Positions 1-10,312 of a DNA stretch of 18,887 bases are shown piece by piece. Where the stretch lies: the NCBI GenBank assembly GCA_018398765.1, contig JAHBMJ010002448.1, positions 1-18,887 of the forward strand, read 5' to 3'. Origin of the DNA: Chromera velia. Lineage: Eukaryota; Sar; Chromeraceae. The stretch's first letter is position 1; each line of letters opens with the position of its first letter. The position numbers were made by a program, and so were the translations under genes. A model generated the notes under the pieces. The model was given only the letters and a program-made list of their open reading frames with translations. It searched no databases and was not told the origin of the DNA.

Positions 1-205
1 CAAGAATGGGGGGAGAGGACTGCAGAAGAAGGGGAGACATGCAGACGGAGGGAAAACGAGAGAGAACAAGCATAAGAGAGAACAAACATACACACAAGCA
101 CAGCCAGGCCGGTAAAACCCATCCAGGCGGACCTCCGTCTTCTCTTGTAGGACGAAGGCAAAAACAGAAAAGGAAGAAAGGAAGGAACACAAGGGAATCC
201 AAAAC

Positions 206-209
206 CGAA

Positions 210-240
<31 letters not shown>

Positions 241-384
241 CAAGAAAGCAAGAAAGCAAGAAACCAAGAAACCAAGAAAGCAAGAAAGAAAGAAAGAAAG
301 AAAGAAAGAAGGAAGGAAGGAAGGAGGGAAGGAAGAAAGGAAGGAAGGAAGAAAGAAAGGAAGAAAGGAAGAAAGAAAGAAACA

Positions 385-415
<31 letters not shown>

Positions 416-494
416 GAAGGAAGGAAGGAAGGAAGGACGAACGAACGAACGAACGAAAGAAAGAAAAGAAAGAAAGAAAAGAAACAAAGAAGGA

Positions 495-533
<39 letters not shown>

Positions 534-604
534 GAAGGAAGGAAGGAAGGAAGAAAGAAAGAAAGAAAGAAAGAATAAGAAAGAAAGAATAAGAAAGAAA
601 GAAT

Positions 605-636
<32 letters not shown>

Positions 637-675
637 ATAAGAAAGAAAGAAAGAAAGAAAAGAAAGACAGAAAGA
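206..675. repeat. (GAAA)n/(GGAA)n purine-rich simple repeat
   Basis: About 470 bp of interrupted GAAA and GGAA units, purine-only on the plus strand, with occasional GAAC and GAAT variants. It lies in what must be intron 5 of the minus-strand RF1 gene, so the sense strand is pyrimidine-rich there. The long Lys/Arg/Glu reading frame across it (from position 6) is a by-product of the tetranucleotide repeat and is not a gene. Confidence 0.97.
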
Positions 676-708
676 ATGCGGCCAGCCATTCCAGCAGACC
701 AGACCCAC

Positions 709-2755
709 CTGCTGGACCTTCACCGTCCACCCCTGTGCTTGACAGTACTTCACATACATATCCCTCAAGTCCTCTGCCCACAGCAACGCCTCGTCCCCCC
801 CTGCCCCTGCTCTGATCTCCAGCATCGCGTCTTTCTCATCCAACGGATCTTTTGGGAGCATCAGAACCTGCAGGCAGGCAGGCAGGCAGGCAGGCAACGG
901 AGCAATAGGCCAACTTTCTCGAGAGGGAGCACAAGGTAAGCAGAGAAGAAGAGGAGGGACGCGAAAACGTAAAAACAGAAGCACGGGCCGGCGGGAAAAG
1001 AGGAGGCGACACGAGACATACAGACAGTCCCAAACATGTATGTGATTCTGCAGTTCGTGCCAAAAAAAGCTTCGCCGTCTACACGCAAAAATCGACCCGC
1101 AATAATGGAGGAGGGACGCAGGGAGAGAAGGGAGGACAGAGACGACGACACCAAAGAGAGTACTTGATCAGGACGGCACAATCAATTCCTCGTCACGAAT
1201 AGAACCCTGACGCGGAACTCAAAAGGACCTCTCTTGGATGGGGAAAGCTCAACAGGAGAGACGCGTGCATGCAGGAAGACTGCACTTTTTTTCCCTTCTC
1301 CCGCACAGCTGAGCAGGCTGCCTTTGGACACTTCCTCAATCCTCCTTCCCTTCTTTAGCAGTCGGTAAAAGAGATTGCTTCCGCCAAGCAGATGGGTGTG
1401 GTGAAGGTATATGCACACTCTGGGGATTCTGTTTGGTCGACACGAAAACCCGGGGCTGTGTAGCCAAGGGAGGAATGCATGAAGACTCACCAATCAAATT
1501 GTCCCAATGGCACAGCCAACGCCCCCTTTGCCTTTCTCTCTTTTCTTCCTTTTTCCCTTTGTTTCCTTCCCCCCTTTTCTCACGTCTTAGGGCCGACCTT
1601 CAATTGCATTTCCAGGTCCGGGATCTTCTCTTGGCATTCCTTGATCTCCTCAGCCGCCATCTCACGCAGCTCACTGAAAAAAAGAAGGGAAGAAACAAGG
1701 GAACAAACAAACAGGTGGTAAAGAAAAAGAAAAAGGTGTGTGGATCTCAGCAAGAGAAATAAGTGTGACGGAGACGAAGGGGCGAAAGAAGGTATGAGGA
1801 GGAGGATGTTCGATTCCAAAGACAAGTGGCGGTGACTCCCTCAAACTGCCCTAGAACCCGCTTCTCGCAGGTGAACTTCCACAGACAGGAGAAAGAATCC
1901 ATGGAGAAAACCTGCTGATCTGACTGGCGAACTTGCTGACGAATTCCAAGAGAGACATAACCCATTCCTTCTTGCAAACACTCACTCCTTCCACTAAAAA
2001 CCAACAACTTCCTGCAATCACTTACTCGTCATCCATCATTTCTGATGCCGACTGTAGACGTTCCGTTGTCTCTGTCCATTCCCTGCAGCGCAGCCAACCC
2101 GAGGGAGGGAGAGGATCGAGCTCCAACGGGCATGCAGTGGAAAGGCCTTGAGAATGGACGAGAAGAGGCATGAAAAAAAAACGCATCAACGAGCGAAAAC
2201 AGACCAGATGTATCGAGCGACACCGACACTGAGAGGAAGGACACATGTCCACAAAGACAGGTGCAAAGAGACGGCAAGCCTTTCTAAGCTCAGCCAAAGC
2301 TTTCGCTGGCAGCTTCGCTGAGAAAGGACCCACTGACTTGTAAGCATCGATAATGGGCTGCATGCTGGCAATGAGCTTGTTCACACGCATCAATTCCTGC
2401 ACGCACGCGCACACACCATGCAAGGTAGAAAGCAACTTTGGAGGAGGACCAGACTGAGTCGATCGATGAAACGAGAGGAGGAAAGACCTTTTGCACACAC
2501 CTGAGGGTCACTGTAAACATCCGGATCAAGAAGTTGTCTCTGCAGTCCCTCGAAGGATCTCTTTGTGTCTTCTAACCGTAGAAAGAGGGCATCATCCGTT
2601 GATCCCGCCTCCAAGGCTGTAAGAGGAGGAGACGGCCTTCGTAGCAGAAGCCCATGAGGCGCCTTGCCACGCAAAAGGAAGCAGAGTGACCGTGTTACTG
2701 CACTACACCATACAAGTGAGACAAATACAAGACCAAACCTACTGCTCGACATCAT
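709..2755 (-). CDS. prfA: Plastid-type peptide chain release factor 1, N-terminal half (5 exons, continues off left edge)
   Basis: RF1 recognises UAA/UAG in the ribosomal A site and triggers peptide release; this copy is probably plastid-targeted. Exons on the minus strand: 2755-2501, 2396-2338, 2082-2026, 1673-1598 and 867-709. All five join in frame with GT-AG introns (donors gtgtgt, gtcagt, gtaagt, gtcggc, gtgggt) to give 202 residues. Residues 1-20 form a hydrophobic signal-like segment ([10 protein letters not shown]), followed to about residue 52 by a basic, acid-free stretch resembling a transit peptide. Residues 57-149 form the helical RF1 N-terminal domain ([24 protein letters not shown]). 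Residues 150-202 carry the domain-2 entry, with [11 protein letters not shown] and RAGAGGDEA (168-176). The style is closest to cyanobacterial RF1. ATG 2755 is the first Met after an in-frame stop at 2851-2849. The PxT and GGQ regions are not in this piece. A candidate next exon begins at position 19 (acceptor tgcag) but is too short to confirm. The last two exons fix exon 4's end at 1598, because only that donor gives phase 0. Confidence 0.93.
868..895. repeat. (GGCA)n microsatellite at the RF1 exon 5 acceptor
   Basis: GGCA units on the plus strand read as TGCC on the RF1 sense strand and run straight into the acceptor CAG of exon 5, so the repeat itself forms the pyrimidine-biased stretch before the splice site. 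Confidence 0.9.
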
Positions 2756-3566
2756 GCAGCTGCTTTCCTGGACAGGATAATCGGCAAAGGGCAGGAGACG
2801 CCACCTGCGGCTCCGATCGAGACAAGGCTTGGTGAGCTTGCCGAGGTTTTACAACGGATACTGTCACTGATCTCTGGCAACTGAAGAGAATTTATGGTGG
2901 TAGAGGAGCAAGAGAAGCAGGCCTTTTGAGCTTGGGCGAACTCAATTAAGCCTTCTCGAGATCGAAACTCTGCCAGCTGGCTTGCGGATCCGTCATGCAT
3001 GGGATCCGATTAAATTGAATCGCTTTCTTGGGCCGTCGCCAGGAGCTGTGTGGCGCATTGCGGGGCCACTAAGGAAATGGGGCACTTAATTACGCGCTGA
3101 AGATCGACGGTAATATAGCTTGAGTGAGTTCCTGCGATGGCTCGGGCCGCGCGTGGCGGTCGAGAACTCCGCGCCATCGACTGCCCAAATCGCCGCTGAA
3201 ATCGGATTTGCAACTCTGCAACTTTGCATTCCATCTTTTGCCTTTAATTCTTCCAGGATAAGAGGGGGGGAATCTTTCTGCCTTCCGCAAGTCTTCCACA
3301 CAAATCCGCTCCATCACAGTGTCCCGTGAATAGCCGCCTGACACTGTTTGTTGAAGCTTGCAGACATCGTCAGAAGGGAAGAGACAGGCCGTGAGAGGCT
3401 GATCTACCAGGGGCCTGTATCCCCTTTCAAAGGCAAAGAAGGAACAGCTGATTTCAAAGAAGGAGTGATCTGGCCAGAAGTGCAGTCTGTGGGAACGGCA
3501 GTTGTCGTTACCAACGCTTTTTTCGTCCCTAATCTTTTTTGAACCTTTTACTGCTTTCCATTCAAA
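2756..3566. promoter_or_regulatory. Divergent intergenic region between RF1 and CCCH gene
   Basis: These 811 bp separate the RF1 start codon (minus strand, 2755) from the CCCH start codon (plus strand, 3567), so they must hold both 5' UTRs and probably both promoters. Simple repeats are nearly absent here, in contrast to almost every other non-coding stretch of the window, which fits a constrained regulatory region. I see no convincing TATA box. An open reading frame of 64 codons (3348-3542, plus strand) lies in the presumed CCCH leader. It is in the same frame as the CCCH CDS and ends with TGA 24 bases before its ATG, so it may be an upstream ORF or chance. No transcription start can be placed from sequence alone. 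Confidence 0.5.
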
Positions 3567-6500
3567 ATGATGAAGAAGGTAAACGCTTCAAGGGACAATT
3601 TCTACAAGACGAAAATGTGTCCTCACTTGGAGAAGGGGAACTGCAGAAAGGGAGAAGAGTGCTTCTATGCACACTCAAAAGAAGAACTGCGGAGTCCCCC
3701 TGACCTCCGAAAGACGAGGCTGTGCGATAACTTCATGCAGGTCTGTCTGCTGTCTGACTCCCTTCTACTCTTCCGGAGACTGCCTGACCTGAAGTGGCCC
3801 TTTCAATGAACTCTTTCGACTCTCTTTTTGTTGTGGAGGCGCGTTCCTCTCTGCACTGAATGCCTTGACTCCCTGTTCTTGCCTGCTTGTTCAGACGGGA
3901 AAGTGCGACAGGGGCGAGAGTTGTGGGTTCGCCCATGGAGAGAAAGAGCTGAGATTCACTCAGACTTACTATAAGACGGACTTGTGTAAGTACTGGAAGG
4001 CGGGCAAGTGCCACGCAGGACCTGCGTGTCGTCACGCACACGGTCAGTCAGTCAGTCAGTCAGGCAGGCAGGCAGGCAGGCAGGCAGCTTTCTTGCTCTT
4101 GCCAGCTCCTTCTTGTTCAGAAAAGAAAAGAGGTGCCTGAACAGCTGCCTCTCTTTTGTGGTCGTCTCTTGTCTTCTTGGGGGGAGCCGTCTTGGGTCTT
4201 CAAATCCTGCAATGTTTCTTTCGCCATTTGAAGACCTGCTTTCGGTTTTGTGCTGCCGGGCCGCAGGTGTCGAGGAATTGAAGCCGCGCAAGTACAATGG
4301 GGATGAGATTGAGCATCTGAAGCACGGGGGCACTATGACTGATGTGGTGGTTAACAGAGAGAAGCAGGTACTAGAGAGGGGGAAGGATCCAATGTCGGAT
4401 CCCTTTCTGAAAGAGAGACTGGAAAAGGATGCAGAATTCCTCTCACACCACCCCAATGGAGGCACGCGCTCTTCTGTTGACAGATCACCGGGACCGAGGT
4501 CACCAGGGCAGCCAGTTCCCCCTCCCCCCCCCTTCCATCCCCCCCTCCCGCCCTCACCAGCTCACCAGTTCCCGCCGGGGGTTCATCGTCAACCCCCTCC
4601 CTTCGCCCCTCCACCCCCTCCCAGAGCGCAACCGCCTTTCATACCGGGGTCTCGTCCCAACTCTCCTCACGTGCCTGGGCCCTACGGACCGAGAGGGGCC
4701 TCGAATCAGCCCATGGTTGCGGGTCCTGGGCCCTTTGGGCAGCATCCCCCTCCTACTCCCTCTGTAGCCACTTCAGCAGGATCAGCGGTGGGAGAGGGAA
4801 TGCGGTCTGGTACGTCGTCAGAAGGGGATAGGGCAGGGCATGTGGGGCGAACAGACGCAATCAGCGTCCGTCCGCCTCCCCCCTTCCCGTCTCTTCCTCA
4901 ATATCAGACAGCTGGACCCACTGCCTTCCCCCCACATCCCATGCAGATACTGCCCCAGAATCAACAACAACTACAGCTTCCCACGCGTGGAGATGGAGGC
5001 AACCCTCGTCCGTTCCCTGTCAACACGGCAGCTGACACGGCTTTCAGGGACAAACAGCAGCAGGGCAAGTTCTCTCCAGCCACCACAGGTCCGGACGTTT
5101 CCAGAGAGCTTTCTCAAGTCATTGGGGCTGTCTGGGCACCTTTGAATTCTGAGAATACTGTCTCTGGTGTCAGCAGTGTCGCGTCTCCTGCTCTCAACAC
5201 CGTCTCGGCAGGGGTGACGCCCTTCACTCCTCCCACTCCTTCCATGCCGATGCCGGGGTCCGGGCCCAAGCCGGGGTCCCTCTCACCAGCACGGCAGGGC
5301 TTGAGTAGGGACGGGTTCCGTCCACAGAACTTGATCATGGACCCCCACCCTCCGCACCGTCAGCAGACAGTTGAGCACGAAGAGGAGGCCGCAGACGCAG
5401 AAGAAGAGCCCGCCCCCCTCAGGCGGACGGTCTCTGAGCCTTCCCTGAGGCCGAAGCAAGGTCTGCAGATCCCCACTCTTGTGGTCACAAACAACACACC
5501 CCACATGAGCTTTACCCCCTCCCCCGTTATTGACGACAGCGAGCCCCCCACGGTGCTTCCCTTGAACCCCGCAGCCGAGGAAGAGAGAAGGACAGCCTCT
5601 CTAATCAAGTCACCCATCCAGTCCAACGGAGACGCCGAGGGTGAGGGTGACGAGGGCCCGATAGTCGTCAGACAGGCTCTCACACGGACGTCCGCCGGCT
5701 GGGGCGGTCAGGAAATTCAACCCGGACGCCTTCCTCGCCGTGCCAACTCCACTATTGTTGGCCAAGAGAAAGTGAACGTGATGAAGAGGGTCGTGTTTGA
5801 TCCTTCTGCACAGTCACCAGCAGTGGGAAGGGGGAAGAGCGAAACGCTCATGGGGAGGCCGAGACGTGGGCAGCAAGGTCGCTTGGGTGGTTTGGGGTCT
5901 GCTGCTTTGTTGGGTGTCCCTACTGACCTGAGTGGTCTTCCTCTGGAAGAACATGACGAAGAGCAGCCCGCCATGACCATGCCTCCCCCCGTGTTCAGAA
6001 AGATGGACAGCGTTATCAGCACCCACAGTGCGGTGGCGTCCGATTCGGACCCTACAGTCCCCTTCCCGCAGACTCCGTTTGGTGCAACTCCCGTGGGCGC
6101 TATCGGCCCGTCTCCTCTGAATGTGGGGGGGGCAGTGGGAGACGATCGCAGGGGGTCCCTTCCATTCCTTTCAGGAAAGGGGCAGTTCATGGGCCTTCCT
6201 GGAACTAGTCTTGCCACAGCTGCGACGGTTGCTGATGGTCTGACAACAGATGGAGGAAGTCTCCCCTTCAGGTTGCCTCGTCAGATGACGACAGAGTCTC
6301 TGGGGGGCCGAAGTGGGATCTCGTTCAACGGAGCATGGCAGGCTCCCCCGGGTTTCACTCCCTCATCGAGCATCCATGGGGACAGCGGGGAGGGCCCCGA
6401 GAACCCTCTGAGGTATGTCCTTCAGAGAAGTATGTCTCTTGGGGGTGCCTCTATTCAGGGGGGAGGACCCGAAAGGCAGAATTCTCAACAACAACTGACG

Positions 6501-6972
6501 TGGCATGCCATCGTGGCAGCAACTCCTTTCGAAGGTCGGTCCTCGTGTTCTCTTCCTCTTTCAATTCTTGATTTTCTCAGTGAATTCCTGTTTTGCCATT
6601 TGTTTTTTTCATCTGCCGGCAGGCTTGTCGTCCGATTTCTTTTCTTCTTCAGTCCTTTCGCTCGCACAATTACGCGTGAGGCTTTCTATGAAAGCGACAT
6701 GCCCCCCACCGCTCTCGACCTGCTCTCATGAGACCATACGAAGCAGTGTCAGAGCAGGAAGAAGGCTGTTTGCCTCATCCCGTTTCTCGTTCCTCGGTGT
6801 CTTACTCATTCGTTGTCTCGTTGGCTTCGTCACCTTGACTCACCGAGAAATCACCCCGAACTCTTTTTTCTTGGACCCCCCTTTCTTCATGTGGAAAAGA
6901 AACTTTTCTTCTCCACCCTTGTGTGTGCGTGCAGCTGTCCAGTCTGACCAGGCAGATCTGTACACGGACTGA
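3567..6972 (+). CDS. Triple CCCH-type zinc-finger protein, likely RNA-binding (4 exons)
   Basis: Exons: 3567-3740, 3895-4042, 4267-6534 and, less surely, 6935-6972, giving about 875 residues. Three tandem CCCH fingers fill residues 18-107: C18-x7-C26-x5-C32-x3-H36, C53-x8-C62-x5-C68-x3-H72 and C89-x7-C97-x5-C103-x3-H107. Each follows a tristetraprolin-like lead-in (YKTKMC, RKTRLC, YKTDLC). Intron 1 splits finger 2. Such fingers bind single-stranded AU-rich RNA in known families, so a role in mRNA stability or translation is inferred. Residues 109-170 form a charged, possibly helical block ([19 protein letters not shown]). The rest is low-complexity, rich in Pro, Ser, Gly and Gln, with polyproline runs near residues 190-250 and no recognisable domain. 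ATG 3567 follows an in-frame TGA at 3540. The final exon is chosen because the phase-1 donor gaag|gtcggt joins acceptor gtgcag at 6934, giving a short acidic end (SDQADLYTD). Without splicing, the frame would stop at 6731. An extra small exon in 6535-6934 is not excluded. Confidence 0.9.
4043..4087. repeat. (GTCA)5(GGCA)6 microsatellite at the CCCH intron 2 donor
   Basis: Five GTCA units (4043-4062) and six GGCA units (4063-4086) start exactly at the splice donor of intron 2. The donor hexamer gtcagt is therefore repeated several times in a 4-bp ladder. Confidence 0.95.
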
Positions 6973-7467
6973 AGAGAGGAGAGGACTTAGGGAGGACTGA
7001 CTGATTTGAACGTTGGCTGACTATCAAAAGATGCATGAACGAAGTAGGGTGTTCTTGTGGAGATGCAATGGAAGGAGTCTTTTCTGTTGGGTGATTGTCT
7101 GGCCTTGTGTCTCTTGTCGGGTTTCTTTCTATTTGTCGTGTAGGCGAGGGGAAACATGGAGGTACTACTTTTCTCTCTCTCTTTCCAGAAAGAAGCACAT
7201 GCCTGCCGAGGAAGGATGCTTCGTTTCCCCCTCTATGATTCTCTTTCTCTTCCTTCCTGTAAGTGATCTGCATGAGCGTGTGCAAACAAGCACTCTGGTT
7301 GCATGCATCTTTGATGGTGTTCGCACCTGTGTGACTGAACGAACGAACGAACAGTAGATGTGTGTGAGGAATATTGTCGTGATGAACAAACGAATGAATA
7401 AACGTGTGTGGATGAAATGACATGTCCATTGTCTCGTCTGTCTGTCCACTTTGATCTTGTGTCTCTT

Positions 7468-7469
<2 letters not shown>

Positions 7470-7502
<33 letters not shown>
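7470..7502. repeat. (CT)n microsatellite
   Basis: An uninterrupted CT dinucleotide run of about 33 bp. Confidence 0.95.
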
Positions 7503-7504
<2 letters not shown>

Positions 7505-7595
7505 GTGAGGGTCCCTCCAGTTTGGCTTGCATGGCTTAGCAAAGAAAGCGACTTGTCTGACTCGACTTTCAATGGGTTGATGCTTTGTGTATCGA

Positions 7596-7614
7596 CATGC
7601 ATGCATGCATGCAT
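7596..7614. repeat. (GCAT)n microsatellite
   Basis: ATGC/GCAT tetranucleotide run, self-complementary. The same motif recurs at 10530-10542 and 15084-15135. Confidence 0.9.
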
Positions 7615-7640
7615 AAGTCTTCCTTTCTTCCGTAAGTCTT

Positions 7641-7724
7641 CCTTTCTTCCTTCCTTCCTTGGTGTTGTCCTTCCTTCCTTCCTTCCTTGGTGTTGTCCTT
7701 CCTTCCTTCCTTCCTTGGTGTTGT
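7641..7724. repeat. 28-bp minisatellite, three copies
   Basis: Three head-to-tail 28-bp units, each five CCTT-type tetramers followed by ggtgttgt. Copies 2 and 3 are identical; copy 1 differs by one base near its start. Just upstream, a 19-bp unit (taagtcttcctttcttccg) is partly duplicated as well. Confidence 0.92.
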
Positions 7725-8860
7725 TCCCGTCTCCACGGCCATAGGGGAACCACTGTCCTGTCCTGGGGGGGAAAAGAAGGGGGTGGAGGGATGTAGGCGT
7801 AGACTGACTCCCACTGCCTGTGTGTGGTTGTGAGAGGCAGTCACCCAAGTACGCTGTGCCAATCTGATTGAGATTGACCCCTCTTGGCTTCCTTTCTTCG
7901 TCCTCTTCCTCGTTCCTCTTTAGGCCTCACACAAGACTGCTCACTCTCTTTCATGGACCAGCAACGGTCTCCTTCTCTTTCCTCTCCTTTCCGTGCGGAG
8001 AGGGCGAGAAGAAACGAGAGGGCGAAGGCCTCTGATAAGGGGGGCTTTGGTCTTGTGTGGATGTATAGAACAGAAATGTATGTGTGCATGCTTTTTTCCC
8101 GTTTCTTGTTTTTCTCTCCCCTCGAGTCTGCGTCTGCACGCTGAGTGACTTCATTTTATTGCATATGAGAGAGATAGAGAGAGAAAAGATTTGACGAGGA
8201 GGCAGTGAGTGTGTCTGCATTATTACAACCCCGAGATGGCGCCTCCCTCCCTCTCTGTGGAGCGAGGAGGGCCTTGCAGATCTCTTCCGTTGATCTTTCC
8301 ACTCCAAAAAAAGAGAATCAATAAACAGTTACTTAGAAGGCGGTGAGGTTGAAAAGATGTTGTGCGAGGTAAACGTTTGCACAAGGGTATTATTAGAGAC
8401 AACAACGGGGTACCTGGTGAGGCTCGAAGATTCATCAGGATTGAGAGAGCGGGCTGCGTCTTTCGTTTTTTCGTTTGTTCGTTCTTCAACTCTTCCGTCC
8501 GTCGCGTTTAACAACTAAAAACTGACAAATGACGTGACACGGATCGAGATAAGATGCCAGTGGGCCGTGAGATGTGTCGCTTTTTTCATTCTTTTTTTCT
8601 CTTCACGTTGAGGTCACCGATCACTGCGTGCGCCAGCGATCCTCTCATGAAGTGGGGAACACAAACATGAAAAAGCGGGAGGAGGGGTAAAAAGGAAAGA
8701 CGAAAATAAAAGGAGGTGAGGTGAAAAGAGAGAGGGAGACGCTATGGAGTATCGAAATCAAACGAAACACCAGCGCGAGTAGGTTTACAGAGGCAATCAG
8801 TCAGTAAGTAGGGTAACATGAGAAAAAGAGGGAGAGAGGTAGAGAAGAAATCGATCTCCG

Positions 8861-8887
8861 GCTGCTGCTGCTGTTGCTGCCTGGCTG
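8861..8887. repeat. (CTG)n trinucleotide repeat
   Basis: An imperfect CTG run. It would encode polyglutamine on the minus strand or polycysteine/leucine on the plus strand, but no supported gene covers it. Confidence 0.85.
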
Positions 8888-9128
8888 CAAAGGACTGCCA
8901 CATATGCCAGGGAGACTCTTGCTTAATTCCTTTCGTTTGTTCGACTTTGGATTCTTTTTTCCTCTGCATTTTATCCAACCCTTCGTTTTTGTGTCTTTTG
9001 TTTTTTCTCTCTCCAGTTCTTGGTCTCTTCGTTCTTTCGACTTCTTGCTTGCTGTCTGTTTGGATTGGTGCATGATCCGATCTGAGTTCCCCCATCAAGT
9101 GCGTGGAGGCCTGCATGTGTTGTCAGAG

Positions 9129-9149
9129 AAGGGAAGGGAAGGGAAGGGA
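9129..9149. repeat. (GGGAA)n short tandem repeat
   Basis: Four GGGAA-type pentamers in a row. Confidence 0.85.
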
Positions 9150-10283
9150 TTGCGGCGGACTCATGAGACCTCCTCTCGACCCCAGATCCAGACTCACGAC
9201 GCGTAGAACGGAAAGAGATACTGACATCAAGAAGAGACACCAAGAAAAACATAGGAGGCGCTCGATAGAGGTAGAAGGTGGGGGTTGGGGGATTCATGAG
9301 ACATGTTGATGTCCTTCTTCTTTCTGCCCCTGCTCCGTTTCCTCGCTCCTTCTATTTGCACCTCCTGAAGAATTGAAAATAAACTACGCACAGACAGCAG
9401 AAGAGGCCAACAAACTTTCGTGAAAGAAGAAAAGGCACTTCAACGAGACGGAAAGATTCAGACAAAAGGAGCGAGCCGTAGAACGTCTGTCTGAGGAGCG
9501 GAAGGGCAGTTCTGGAACTCATTCCTCAAGACGTTGCGAGAAGGGGTAAAGTCCTGTGAAAGCGGTCGATGCGCGATGTGCGTCTCGTGCAAGCAAGGCT
9601 TTCCAAAGAACAACGGCAAGGCACTCTGAGCAGAAAGCAAAAAACAAGGAGGGCCTGTGAATGAATGAAGAGGATTTGTCGAGAAGAGAAAAGAAGAGGA
9701 CGAGGACGACGATCCGTTGACGCAGTGGATCCCGTCCTTTCTTCTTCTTCTTTTTGCTTTGCTGCGCTGTGAGTGTCTTCACTTAGTCAGTATTGTGCGC
9801 CGCGTCGTGAAGTTCTCTGGGGTAAAAGAGAGACGTTTCTGACGGAGTTATTCACCGTCAAGACCAGGACGGAATCTATTTAAGTCTTGCAAGCAAAGGT
9901 TTTGGAGGCGTTTTGGTCAATGTCGGGTTGCGATGACTTGCTGAGAAAAGAAGCACGAGAAAGGCGGCTGGGTTGTATGGATGCGAACAAAAACTTTCCC
10001 TGCATGTCACCCTGGAGTTTGTTGTGTTCACTCAACTGTCCCAAATAAGTTCGTGTTTGTTGTGCGTTTCGCTCCCTACTGGGCCGGTGGGTGGGATCTG
10101 TCTGACACCTGTCTTCTCTCTCAAGGTACCCGAATGCAATGTAATGATTATACCCTTCTTTTTATCTTTGAACTTGTCTTTTTTCCTATTCTTCTACGTC
10201 CCCGTCTCTGGTGCACGCTCTTTCTCAGCTCCATCTTGTGTCCCGTACTTTGGGGAGATAAGACGCCGCCCCTTTTTCCCTTT

Positions 10284-10312
10284 GCTTCTTCTTCTTCTTC
10301 TTCTTCTTCTTC
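10284..10312. repeat. (CTT)n microsatellite
   Basis: About nine CTT units in a longer pyrimidine-rich stretch (10,150-10,520). Confidence 0.93.

Noticed and set aside
1-19. Possible sixth RF1 exon after acceptor tgcag
   Set aside because: Only 19 bases are visible and the translation (SSPPIL) does not clearly match RF1, so it is not annotated.
6-578. 190-codon Lys/Arg/Glu-rich frame
   Set aside because: It is a translation of the (GAAA)n/(GGAA)n repeat, lies in an RF1 intron, and has no non-repetitive core.
1580-1597. RF1 exon 4 extended to VGPKT with a gtgaga donor
   Set aside because: That donor ends in phase 2, but exon 5 begins in phase 0 (VLMLPKDP). Only the gtcggc donor at 1597 keeps the frame.
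1800-1820. tRNA B-box-like gttcgattcc
   Set aside because: The flanking bases do not pair as a T stem, no A box or acceptor stem is present, and it lies in an RF1 intron.
2186-2337. Extended RF1 exon 2 reading on past YKSVGPF with a GC donor
   Set aside because: The gtcagt donor at 2337 gives a phase-2 junction joining AYK to EWTETTERL, which matches the RF1 domain without an insertion. The GC donor would break the frame.
4052-6217. Minus-strand and other-frame ORFs overlapping the CCCH exon 3
   Set aside because: They are shadow frames of a GC-rich, Pro/Gly-rich coding exon.
6535-6731. CCCH frame read through to the TGA at 6731
   Set aside because: After the gaag|gtcggt donor the sequence becomes Phe/Leu/Ser-rich pyrimidine tract typical of an intron. 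Splicing to 6935 keeps phase and gives a compact end. This remains the weakest part of the gene model.
6887-7848. Minus-strand frames of 227 and 288 codons downstream of the CCCH gene
   Set aside because: They are translations of CT, CCTT and GCAT repeats with no recognisable domain, and two frames overlap the same repeats.
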